Source: Verminephrobacter eiseniae EF01-2 (lineage in GTDB: Bacteria; Pseudomonadota; Gammaproteobacteria; Burkholderiales; Burkholderiaceae_C). Taken from it: 64,000 bases of DNA. Of the stretch, positions 46,088 to 53,562 are shown in pieces. The stretch's first letter is position 1. The number at the start of each line of letters is the position of its first letter. Made by a program: the position numbers and the translations under genes. The stretch is taken from the NCBI RefSeq assembly GCF_000015565.1, contig NC_008786.1:1488001-1552000 (forward strand), written 5' to 3'. The notes beneath the pieces are model-generated. The model was not told the origin of the DNA, did not search any database, and saw nothing but the letters and a program-made list of their open reading frames with translations.

Positions 46088-46101
46088 TTTGGGATCCCGA
46101 A
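46088..46101. promoter_or_regulatory. Palindromic operator candidate 1 (GGGATCCC)
   Basis: TTTGGGATCCCGAA, symmetric about GGATCC, lies 48 bases upstream of the reductase start on the minus strand. The core matches that of the Caulobacter VanR operator as I recall it (ATTGGATCCAAT). Confidence 0.55.
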
Positions 46102-46143
46102 TTGCATCAAACATGGTTTACCCTTGCTTGAAATTCCCTATGC

Positions 46144-46151
46144 GGGATCCA
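46144..46151. promoter_or_regulatory. Operator candidate 2 (GGGATCCA)
   Basis: A third GGATCC core (GCGGGATCCAAAG), with the right half (GGATCCAA) matching the VanR-type site. Its centre is 20 bases from site 3 and 53 bases from site 1. Confidence 0.4.
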
Positions 46152-46160
46152 AAGATTGGT

Positions 46161-46174
46161 TTCGGGATCCCAGG
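46161..46174. promoter_or_regulatory. Palindromic operator candidate 3 (GGGATCCC)
   Basis: TTCGGGATCCCAGG repeats the 8-bp palindrome of site 1. It lies about 92 bases upstream of the GntR start, suitable for autoregulation and control of the divergent array. Confidence 0.55.
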
Positions 46175-46265
46175 ACGGCGGGATGTGTTACCTTGAGGCT
46201 TACCCTGCGCATTTATTTTTCGTATGTTCTTGCCACCAATCGGCAACCTTGGCGCTTCGTCTTCC

Positions 46266-46952
46266 ATGAACCAGACAACCACCATGCTCCAGTTGCGCGA
46301 GATGATCCTGCGCGGTGAACTCGCGCCGGGCGAACGCATGCGGGAAGCCGATCTCGCAACCCGGCTAGGCATCTCCCGTACACCGGTGAGGCAGGCGTTG
46401 CCGGCACTGGCACAAGAAGGGCTGCTGGTGAGATCTGGACAACGCGGATTTGCGGTACGCGCATTCGGTCCGGGCGAGAGTCTGGAGGCGCTTCGATTAA
46501 GAGCGTTGCTCGAAGGCTTCGCTGCACGGCAACTGGCTGAACGAGGAGTCAAGGCATCCTTGCTCGACGCCTTGCGAGACACGCTTCGGGCCGGCGACGC
46601 ACTATTTTCCACTCGCACTCTTCATGAAGACGACGAAGTCAGGTATGGAGAGATGAATTTGCGCTTTCACTCTTTGGTGCTCGAAGGGGCCGGCATGCCC
46701 TTGTTGGCAAGCTTCGCTGCGCGATGTAATCTTGTTCCGTTCACCAGCCCCGACAGCATTGCGTTTTCCGCAGTGGGGAGGCAAGCAATGTTCGACCTGT
46801 TGTTTTACGCACATCGTCAACATCACTCAATCGTGGAGGCTATCGTTGGCCGTCAAGCAGACAGGGCGGAGTTCCTCTTCCGAGAACACGCGGTCGGCCA
46901 AGAGCACAGCATGAGTCTGCAGCAAGGAAATAGCGCACTACTGTCCGGTTAA
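46266..46952 (+). CDS. GntR-family (FCD/VanR-type) transcriptional regulator
   Basis: This 228-residue regulator has an N-terminal winged helix (EADLATRLGISRTPVRQAL) and an all-helical FCD effector domain (EALRLRALLEGFAARQLAER, LRFHSLVLEGAGMPLL). VanR repressors of vanillate demethylase genes belong to this class, which fits the divergent VanA/VanB-like genes. The ATG at 46266 gives a normal N-terminus; an upstream ATG at 46224 adds 14 residues. It likely binds the GGATCC sites in the shared promoter and is released by the array's substrate. Confidence 0.87.
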   Translation: MNQTTTMLQLREMILRGELAPGERMREADLATRLGISRTPVRQALPALAQEGLLVRSGQRGFAVRAFGPGESLEALRLRALLEGFAARQLAERGVKASLLDALRDTLRAGDALFSTRTLHEDDEVRYGEMNLRFHSLVLEGAGMPLLASFAARCNLVPFTSPDSIAFSAVGRQAMFDLLFYAHRQHHSIVEAIVGRQADRAEFLFREHAVGQEHSMSLQQGNSALLSG

Positions 46953-47080
46953 ATGATCGACGCCAAGGCCGAAATCGAACGCTGGCGCCGGCTGCAAGGC
47001 CGATTTTGCTTGCTGCCGACTTGGACTTCGATCTCGAAAACGGCGTACTTTGCCGGGTCTCACAGACTCGGGAGGTACCC

Positions 47081-47457
47081 GTGTACATCGGCAAGACCTT
47101 GTTTGCTCAGGTCATGGAGTTTTCGTGCCATGGACCAGCTTCGCTCGCATCGTGCAACGCTCGGTGGCAACTCGGGCATGCGCACGTTGTCCTGCGCCGA
47201 ACAGTTTCGCGCCATGGCATTCGCTCAATGGACGTGGCGAGAGAGCCTGCGCGACATCGAAGCCAGCAGGTGATGCTTAATGGGCACTACTCGACCAAGA
47301 GATATCCCCGGCACATGCGCCGCATCCGATTCAAGGACCCGGAATCGGGCAAGACGCTGATCTTTCTGACCAACCACATGGCGTTGCCGGCGTTGACGAT
47401 CGCTGCGCTCTACAGCTCTACGAGAGCCGATGGCAGGTCGAGCTCTTCTTCAAATAA
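47081..47457 (+). pseudogene. IS4-family transposase remnant, frameshifted and deleted
   Basis: Pieces of one transposase occur in changing frames: VYIGKTLFAQVMEF, PWTSFARIVQR, then GGNSGMRTLSCAEQFRAMAF with WRESLRDIEA, which form the N-terminal domain. After a large deletion come RRIRFKDPESGKTLIFLTN, LPALTIAALY and SRWQVELFFK from the catalytic C-terminal part. At least three frameshifts and a missing middle make it non-functional. The 128 bases before it (46953-47080) hold nothing recognisable. Confidence 0.72.
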
Positions 47458-47486
47458 GTGGAACGGGACGCATGCGCTTTGCGAAC

Positions 47487-48593
47487 TCAGAATGAATGTC
47501 GAAGTCCGAAACCAACACCATTTTGAGAACCGCCCGCCACTGGGGCGCTTCCCGGTTGAGCTGCGCTGACGGCGAGGGCCAGCGAACCCCGGTTGGTAAT
47601 GTGACCGACAGAAGCGTAAACCGCAGTGCGTTTGGACAAGAAGTAGGTCATGCGCGCGACCGGGTGGGTTGCCTTGTTCGCGCTACGGTCGAACTTGAGT
47701 TGCGAGTATTGCGCATCAAGTATGAGTACTGGCGTGAGGGGGTAACTCAGACCAATGAACCATAGGTCACTACGCGGCGTCGCAACACTTGCGTCGTTAT
47801 TGCGCCGTATCAAGCCTCCGCCAATCTTCATTTCGCCAAACTTCAGATGTCCATTCAAAGTCGAGCGCGTGTCCTTCATCGCGCTGAGGATGAAGCCACC
47901 GAACGCTCCTGGTCCACCTCGGATCGCATCGATCGCGATCGCGACTCCCCAAGTGGGTTTATCGTGCTTTGCATATGCCGACCACCCACGGCAGGCGCGT
48001 TGGTCGGTGGCACTTTCCCCTGGACAGTTGGTGCCGGCCGGACTAGGACCTGCATTCACCACATCACGGCCAAGGCTGTATGTCGCGCCCACTGAGAGGC
48101 CATCAAAGAAATTGCCCCTATACGAGATCGAATTGTCCGTGCGGGTGTTTGGAATGTAGGAATCCAGGTTTGCAAATGTGTGAAGGCTGGGGCCCATGAC
48201 GTCGGAGCCCAGTAGCGACCAATACAAGGCTGTGTACTGTCGTCCCATCCCCACGGTTCCCCATGGACCCCCAACGCTCACGAACGACTGTCGGCCAAAG
48301 GAGCGACCGCCTTGATTCAAAGCCCCACTGTCCGGAGCAATGCCCATCTCCAGTGTGAACCCTGCGGACAGCCCGCCGCCGAGGTCCTCCGTAGCGCGAA
48401 AGCCGAGACGTGACGGCAGGCTCCCCGTGAGTGATGGCATACGTGTGACTTGGCCGTGGAGGGGGCCCAGGTTGGTAACACGCTCGATGGCCAAGTCCAT
48501 CAGGCCATACACAGTCACCGAAGACTGGGCGGATACGCCGGCGCACGTCGCAAGCAGACTCGCACTAACGATGAATTGACATGGAGCCTTCAT
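47487..48593 (-). CDS. Gram-negative porin (Omp32-like)
   Basis: This 368-residue outer-membrane porin has a signal peptide (MKAPCQFIVSASLLATCAG, cleavage at VSA-QS). The first beta-strand is SSVTVYGLMDLAIE, there is a loop-3-like region, and the C-terminal strand ends in phenylalanine (GVGFGLRHSF) as the BAM machinery requires. The ATG at 48593 has GGAG seven bases upstream. It would form an anion-favouring trimeric pore, and proximity to the aromatic-acid array makes a role in substrate entry possible. Confidence 0.9.
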   Translation of the reverse strand: MKAPCQFIVSASLLATCAGVSAQSSVTVYGLMDLAIERVTNLGPLHGQVTRMPSLTGSLPSRLGFRATEDLGGGLSAGFTLEMGIAPDSGALNQGGRSFGRQSFVSVGGPWGTVGMGRQYTALYWSLLGSDVMGPSLHTFANLDSYIPNTRTDNSISYRGNFFDGLSVGATYSLGRDVVNAGPSPAGTNCPGESATDQRACRGWSAYAKHDKPTWGVAIAIDAIRGGPGAFGGFILSAMKDTRSTLNGHLKFGEMKIGGGLIRRNNDASVATPRSDLWFIGLSYPLTPVLILDAQYSQLKFDRSANKATHPVARMTYFLSKRTAVYASVGHITNRGSLALAVSAAQPGSAPVAGGSQNGVGFGLRHSF

Positions 48594-48752
48594 TTCGTCT
48601 CCAGAGAGGATCAAATTTTTTCGCCCAATGAGGCGGGATTCGGCTCGCTGATATGCAGGCGCGCCACTGACCCACAGCATCCACTGGCGGCGGCGACACA
48701 ACGATGCGATTTCGCGTCGGCATGATGCGATCTCCGGATACCGGGTTGTCCT

Positions 48753-49034
48753 CTATTGATTTTTCAGTTTTGCAGCATTGCTGCTGAGGGCAATCGCAGG
48801 CCCTTCTGTGTCAGCGACGCCCCTCGCTCGTCTTGGCTCAGAGAAGAGTTCACGACGGCCGCCGCCGCGTCGAAGTGCAACGGGGCGACCACGACCTCGG
48901 ACAGGGTTGATGTCTGCCGGATTGACCACCTCGCAACCGAGCGCGTGCAGACGCCTGGCCTCGGCATGGAAGGCCGCAAAGTTCAAGTCCGGCAGGCCGC
49001 CGCTCATCGGGCCGCTGATGTAGATGCGCTTCAT
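48753..49034 (-). pseudogene. DUF4406-like protein, degenerate
   Basis: The first 44 residues (MKRIYISGPMSGGLPDLNFA to GCEVVNPADINP) match the nucleoside-2-deoxyribosyltransferase-like DUF4406 family typical of phage and mobile regions. After NPADINP the frame continues as unrelated arginine-rich sequence to the stop at 48753. A different frame carries a weak echo of the family's C-terminal part (DERGASLTQ). A frameshift or deletion near 48900 is the simplest explanation. Confidence 0.5.
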
Positions 49035-49178
49035 GCCGCTGCTCCCGGGCGCGCAGGTGATTGGGCGGGCAAGGACGGTTTGCCGGCCTGTGCACGGCGC
49101 AGGTGCTCGATGGTCTGCGGTCGTGCGCGATGAACGGCTGCCGATCCACCGAATGTCAAGTGCGGTAGCATCGGCGGC

Positions 49179-49565
49179 ATGTCCAGCACCACGTTCGATA
49201 CGCTCAAATTCGCCAACAAGCTCAAGGCGGCTGGTGTGCCGCCTGCGCAAGCCGAGGCGGAGGCTGATGCATTGGCGGTGGCATTGGGCGAGCAGCGCGT
49301 GGAACTCGACGCGCTGATCAGCGCGCAGCGCAAGGCGCTTGAAGATGCGGTCAAGCGTGATTTTTCTGAAGCCGGATTGCGCTCAGAAAACGCCATCACG
49401 CGGATGGAAGCGAAGATCGACAAAGGGTTTGCCGAGGTCGATAAGGGATTCGCCGAGGTCGATAAGGGATTCGCCGAGATGAAGGGCGAGATGCTGCTGC
49501 TCAAATGGATGCTTGGCGTCTTGGTCGCTGCGATGGCGGCTCTGCTCGTCAAAGCGCTCGCCTGA
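49179..49565 (+). CDS. DUF1640-type coiled-coil membrane protein
   Basis: This 128-residue protein starts with a helical region (FDTLKFANKLKAAGVPPAQA), continues as a long predicted coiled coil and ends in one transmembrane helix (LLKWMLGVLVAAMAALLVKA). A heptad-sized sequence GFAEVDK is repeated three times (21-bp direct repeats around 49421-49483), extending the coil. Related proteins are bacterial cousins of mitochondrial CCDC90/MCUR1, of unknown function and often found beside mobile elements. ATG 49179. Confidence 0.8.
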   Translation: MSSTTFDTLKFANKLKAAGVPPAQAEAEADALAVALGEQRVELDALISAQRKALEDAVKRDFSEAGLRSENAITRMEAKIDKGFAEVDKGFAEVDKGFAEMKGEMLLLKWMLGVLVAAMAALLVKALA

Positions 49566-49771
49566 TTCCCGATTCTGGTTGCCATCATCGCTGTGCTGCC
49601 CTTTGGCCAGCACTGAATCAGCCAGCGCCAGTCCTCGATGGGGTGCATCAGGGTCTTCATCTGACCCCCCCCCGTGCTCGTTCGAGCGTCGCATCGGTGA
49701 TGCGTGGCATGCCCTCCAGGAGTTCGATCAGGCGAAGCCCGTTTCTGCCGTAGCCTTGTTCAACCGACTAA
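49566..49771. other. Gap with no recognisable gene
   Basis: About 200 bases between the DUF1640 gene and the IS1380-like remnant. Short open frames exist on both strands but none resembles a family or has a ribosome-binding site. It is probably decayed transposase sequence. Confidence 0.4.
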
Positions 49772-49834
49772 TACGATTTCGCCGCTGACAGTTTCAACAT
49801 GAAGGATTTTTGGGCCACCGAGGCAACCCTCAAT

Positions 49835-51456
49835 AGTCGGACCTGCGAAATTCATTTCGCTATCGCAGCGAACCGCGCGGCGGCGCGTGATGGCGTGATT
49901 TCGTTGGATGCGAAGAAGTGGGGGACGCCGATGAGCGTGCGCAGCAAGGCGATCAGGCGCAATAAAAGGCCCTTGAGCCCGAGGCGCATGATGGCGCGCA
50001 GCAGCCAGCGGATGTTGTAGCCCGCCGCACACAGCACTGCATGCAGCGCGTCACCGGTGGCACCCTGCAGCCAGCACCGATCCATCCCGTTGTCGTGCTT
50101 CAGGTGTCCGATGGTGGGCTCCACCGCCTGCCTTCGCTTGAGCCAGCGGCGCTGGGCATCGGTCAAGGACTTGAAGCGCCCCCGATGAATGATCTGGATG
50201 CCCGGATTGGCTGCGTCCACGCCCCGGAACCCCAGGTCCACCACTGCCTGCTTCGGGCTGGCGCCCGTGTCCTCCGTCAGGATCTTGACCTGCTCGAGTT
50301 GCTCGGCCAGCGTGTGGCCGTCATACGGGTTGCCCGTGAAGCTGCGCGCACCGACCACCAGCCCCTGCTTGTGCGTGACGGCCACGCTGACCTTCACGCC
50401 AAACTCGTAAGGCCGGCGCGCCTTCCCCTTGCCGATGCACTCAACTTCGGGCGCGTGCAATGCATAGAGTTTGTTCTTGTCCTTCGGGCGCTGGGTGCGA
50501 ATGCGCTCGGCGCGGCCCATCAGTGCGCGCAAGCGATCGACGGCAGGCACCGATGTCGCAGGCAACTTGCAAAGCTTGCGCTGCACTTCGCGCAGCACGA
50601 TACCCAGTACCGTGCGCTGGCGCTTGAGCACCTTCTTCAAGCGCTTGAACTGCTTGGCGTGGGCGTAGCCGCCAGCCCTGCGGCGCAGGTTCTTGCCTTC
50701 CTTGGCGAAGGTCTGCTTCAGCGCGATGCCCGCGCGCTTGGCGGCAGCCACCACCTTGGCGCGGGCGATCTCCAGCAGGCGGGAGTCCACGGGGTGGGCG
50801 ATGGCCTTCTCCTGGACGGTGGTATCCACGATCACGCGCTCGAACTCGGCCGGCTTGATCGCCTTGGAGGCCACCGCAGTGTCGATGGTGGCCTTCAGGA
50901 GTTCCTCGACACCGGCCTCGCCCAGGATCGAGCGGAAGCGCCCGATCTGGGTGGCGTCGCAGGGCAGGCGTGGCTCGTAGAAGGTCATGCCGCTGAAGAA
51001 CTGCCACTGCACGTTCTCGGCCCAGCGCTCGACCAGTTCCTCGTCGCTGAGCTTGTAGACGTGCTTCAGATACAGCAGGCTGGCCATGAGGCGCAGGGGA
51101 AGACGCGGGCGGCCCGCGGCGGCGACACCGGCGCCCGCGACCTGGAGCGAAGGGCCGAAGAGATCGTCGTGTTCCAGAACTCGACCGGCACGGACCCGAC
51201 GCGCGAAATAAGGTGCCAGTGCCGCTTCGATCTGCGTCCAGGGAAGACGGCTCGCCAGCACCGCCAGCGGGTGGCGCAAGTCGATCATCTCGGCCAGACG
51301 GGAGCGGAAGAAATCAGCCGTGTCGGTGGGCTCGGGCATTGCGCAAATCTCTCAGGAATCAGCTGCCTGTTCAACGAATCCTGGGAGATTCGGTGGACCA
51401 CAAAGAGCCAAAAATCCAGCATTCATGCGGGTCGCAGAGAATTTGCAGGGCCGACT
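49835..51456 (-). mobile_element. IS5-family-type insertion sequence, complete
   Basis: The element is 1,622 bp. Ends: AGTCGGACCTGCGAAATTC on the left, and the complement of the right end reads AGTCGGCCCTGCAAATTC, an imperfect inverted repeat. It is flanked by the 4-bp direct repeat CAAT (49831-49834 and 51457-51460), as expected of IS5-group target duplications. It carries a single intact transposase gene, so it may be active. Confidence 0.82.
49852..51339 (-). CDS. IS5-family transposase
   Basis: This 495-residue DDE transposase has an N-terminal DUF772-type domain (RLPLRLMASLLYLKHVYKLS, VERWAENVQWQFFSGMTFYE). The first catalytic aspartate lies in VIVDTTVQEKAI, the second near AVVDLGFRGVD, and the glutamate region in RRQAVEPTIGHLKHDNGMDR. 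An arginine/lysine-rich insertion occupies the middle (about residues 190-290). The ATG at 51339 lies 117 bases inside the right end and the stop 17 bases inside the left end of the element. The frame is intact. Confidence 0.9.
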   Translation of the reverse strand: MPEPTDTADFFRSRLAEMIDLRHPLAVLASRLPWTQIEAALAPYFARRVRAGRVLEHDDLFGPSLQVAGAGVAAAGRPRLPLRLMASLLYLKHVYKLSDEELVERWAENVQWQFFSGMTFYEPRLPCDATQIGRFRSILGEAGVEELLKATIDTAVASKAIKPAEFERVIVDTTVQEKAIAHPVDSRLLEIARAKVVAAAKRAGIALKQTFAKEGKNLRRRAGGYAHAKQFKRLKKVLKRQRTVLGIVLREVQRKLCKLPATSVPAVDRLRALMGRAERIRTQRPKDKNKLYALHAPEVECIGKGKARRPYEFGVKVSVAVTHKQGLVVGARSFTGNPYDGHTLAEQLEQVKILTEDTGASPKQAVVDLGFRGVDAANPGIQIIHRGRFKSLTDAQRRWLKRRQAVEPTIGHLKHDNGMDRCWLQGATGDALHAVLCAAGYNIRWLLRAIMRLGLKGLLLRLIALLRTLIGVPHFFASNEITPSRAAARFAAIAK

Positions 51457-51684
51457 CAATACGGTGATGCGGGCCTATGACCTGATGAGTTTGCTGCGCC
51501 AGGCACTATTCAAAACCAGCACGGTCAAGCACACATCGAACACGGTCCGGCACACCTTGCAAACACTGCGCTACAAATCATTCGCAAAACCCGCTTACAT
51601 CACCACGGAAAGCCGAAAATCCATCTTGCATTTGGCGATGGCGATGCAACGGTGCGCATGGATGCAAGGCTGGTGGGATACCGC

Positions 51685-51951
51685 TCAAACCTTCGATTTG
51701 CCTGCTCGGTTTTCTCCCGTTTCTTTGCCTTGAGGGTTCTCCAATGGAAAATCTCGATTCAAGGGCCGTTTGGCGTTGTTGTTTTGATCGAAAAATCGAT
51801 GCGCCCCTTGCGTTTCGCCCCCATCCGGACATGCCCCAGGAATGCTGGCCGTGGGTTTGTCGGCAAATCGCTCCGTGCGTTTGATCAAGCGATGATTCAA
51901 GCGCGCATCTCCCAACTGCGCTCCTGCAAATTCTTCTGCGGCCCATGTCAT
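51685..51951 (-). pseudogene. Tn5/IS4-type transposase N-terminal fragment
   Basis: From ATG 51951 the reading MTWAAEEFAGAQLGDARLNH, then PTASIPGACPDGGETQGAHR and FFDQNN, matches the Tn5-like DNA-binding N-terminal domain. It ends after ~88 residues, where it meets the 3' end of the IS1380-like remnant on the other strand. The catalytic domain is absent. Confidence 0.72.
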
Positions 51952-52355
51952 CGTTGTCTCTTTCGTCAAAAAATAAACCAAGTGGGGGAAAGGTATACCA
52001 GACTGAACTGCTCATCTATTGCTGGCACGGGCGCGGGCTTCAAGGAGGAGGGCTGTGTGTAATGGCGTGGGCTTGGGTCATCCGCAGCCTCCGGCGCAAG
52101 ACGCCACTGGGTGGGTGGTGCAGCAAGAATGCTTGGCTTGGCCGGTCACTCTGGCATCAACACAGGCTGCAAGGAGCGCTACAATCGCCGGCCGACATGC
52201 ACCCCCGGGCTTGGTCGGCCGTGGCATCGCAGCGCCGTCCGCTTGGGCCTTTTGGGCTTTGTGGGCCTTGTACCCCGCCTGACCCCATGCAGGCAAAGGA
52301 CCAAAGGTATGCGCAAGGGATCGGTTTCATCAAGGCTTGAGAATAAGTGAGAACC
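51952..52355 (+). other. Upstream region of the cytochrome oxidase operon
   Basis: These 404 bases lie between transposase debris and coxB and contain no convincing gene on either strand. A promoter candidate lies at 52157-52185. The ~170-base transcribed leader is pyrimidine-rich in its middle. Confidence 0.5.
52157..52185 (+). promoter_or_regulatory. Candidate sigma-70 promoter for coxB
   Basis: TACAAT (52180-52185) is a good -10 box. TCAACA (52157-52162) with 17-base spacing is a weak -35. The predicted start of transcription is about 165 bases before coxB. Confidence 0.35.
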
Positions 52356-53525
52356 ATGAAGAGCATTTCGAGCAAGCTGGCCTGCCTGCCGCTGATGGCC
52401 GGTGCATGGGTGGGCTTTGCAGCCCATGCCGTCCAAGACCTGCCGGGTGGCCCCGCCGTCCGCCAGTTGAACTTGGCTCCGCCCGCCACCAGGATCGCAC
52501 AGGAGCAGCATTTCCTGCACTGGATGATGTTGCTCATCTGCACGGCGATCTTCGTGGCCGTGTTCTCGGTGATGTTCTACTCGATCTGGAAGCACCGCCG
52601 CTCCAAGGGGGCAAAGGCGGCCAATTTCCATGAATCGGTGACGGTCGAAGTGGTCTGGACCATCGTTCCGTTCGTCATCGTGATCGTGATGGCCTTGCCG
52701 GCCACCAAGGTGCTGGTGGCGCAAAAAGACACCACCAATGCCGACCTGACAATCAAGACCACGGGCTACCAATGGAAGTGGGGCTATGACTACCTCACCG
52801 GCGAAGGCGAGGGCCTGGCCTTCATCTCCACGTTGGACAGCAGCCACCGCGCCATGTCTGACAGCGGCGATGTCAGGAATGCGCCCGACAACTATCTGCT
52901 GCAGGTGGACAACCCGCTGGTGGTGCCGGTCGACAAGAAGATCCGCATCATCACCACGGCCAATGACGTGATCCACTCCTTCATGGTGCCGGCCTTCGGC
53001 ATCAAGCAGGACGCGCTGCCCGGCTTCGTGCGCGACACCTGGTTCCGCGCCGAGAAGATCGGCGACTACTATGGCCAGTGCGCCGAACTGTGCGGCAAGG
53101 AGCATGCCTACATGCCGATTCATGTGAAGGTGCTGTCGGCCGAGGACTACAGCGCCTGGGTGGCCGAGCAAAGAAAGAAGGCGGCGGCCAAGCTCGACGA
53201 CCCGGGCAAGGTCTGGACGCTCGACGAGATCCTCAAGCGCGGCGAGAAGGTCTATGCCGCCAACTGCGCGTCCTGCCACCAGGCCAACGGCAAGGGCGCC
53301 GGCCCGATCAAGTCGCTCGACGGCTCGGCCATCGTGATCGAAGCCGACCATACCCGGCAGTTGCAGATCGTGCTCAAGGGCGCGGCCAATGGCGCGATGC
53401 CATCCTGGCAGCAGTTGAGCGATACCGACATTGCGGCCGTGGTCAGCTACACCAAGAACAGTTGGTCGAACAAGACCGGCCAACTGGTGCAGCCCGCCGA
53501 GGTCGTGGCCCAGCGTGGCAAGTAA
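52356..53525 (+). CDS. coxB: Cytochrome c oxidase subunit II with fused cytochrome c domain
   Basis: This 389-residue subunit II accepts electrons from cytochrome c at the periplasmic face. A signal peptide and two transmembrane helices lead into the CuA domain, whose ligands lie in CAELCGKEHAYM (C242, C246, H250, M253). A C-terminal c-type cytochrome domain has one haem site, CASCH (C304-H308). This fusion is the caa3-type layout. ATG 52356 is chosen; GTG 52347 is in frame but adds only three residues. First gene of the oxidase operon. Confidence 0.96.
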   Translation: MKSISSKLACLPLMAGAWVGFAAHAVQDLPGGPAVRQLNLAPPATRIAQEQHFLHWMMLLICTAIFVAVFSVMFYSIWKHRRSKGAKAANFHESVTVEVVWTIVPFVIVIVMALPATKVLVAQKDTTNADLTIKTTGYQWKWGYDYLTGEGEGLAFISTLDSSHRAMSDSGDVRNAPDNYLLQVDNPLVVPVDKKIRIITTANDVIHSFMVPAFGIKQDALPGFVRDTWFRAEKIGDYYGQCAELCGKEHAYMPIHVKVLSAEDYSAWVAEQRKKAAAKLDDPGKVWTLDEILKRGEKVYAANCASCHQANGKGAGPIKSLDGSAIVIEADHTRQLQIVLKGAANGAMPSWQQLSDTDIAAVVSYTKNSWSNKTGQLVQPAEVVAQRGK

Positions 53526-53562
53526 TCACCGATCACCTGATCACCGATTGAGGAATCCGGCA

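Larger units (their letters stand above)
49772..51733 (+). pseudogene. IS1380-like transposase remnant split by an IS5-type element
   Basis: Left piece (49772-49834): YDFAADSFNMKDFWATEATL. Right piece (from 51461): TVMRAYDLMSLLRQALFKTS, then LQTLRYKSFAKPAYITTESR and FDLPARFSPVSLP to TGA 51733. Removing the 1,622-bp insertion and one CAAT copy joins the two pieces in frame (ATLN-TVMRAYDL). Together they form the C-terminal ~110 residues of an IS1380-type transposase. A TAA at 49769 and the absence of the N-terminal two thirds show that the host copy was already a fragment. Confidence 0.75.

Noticed and set aside
49804..51417. GGATTTTTGG / CCAAAAATCC first taken as the inverted ends of the IS5-type element
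   Set aside because: The left copy is part of the IS1380-like host frame (MKDFWATEA). The AGTCGG ends with CAAT duplication restore that frame exactly and are the better boundary.
52356..53525. coxB cytochrome c fusion as a novelty
   Set aside because: A C-terminal haem c domain on subunit II is the well-known caa3-type arrangement.
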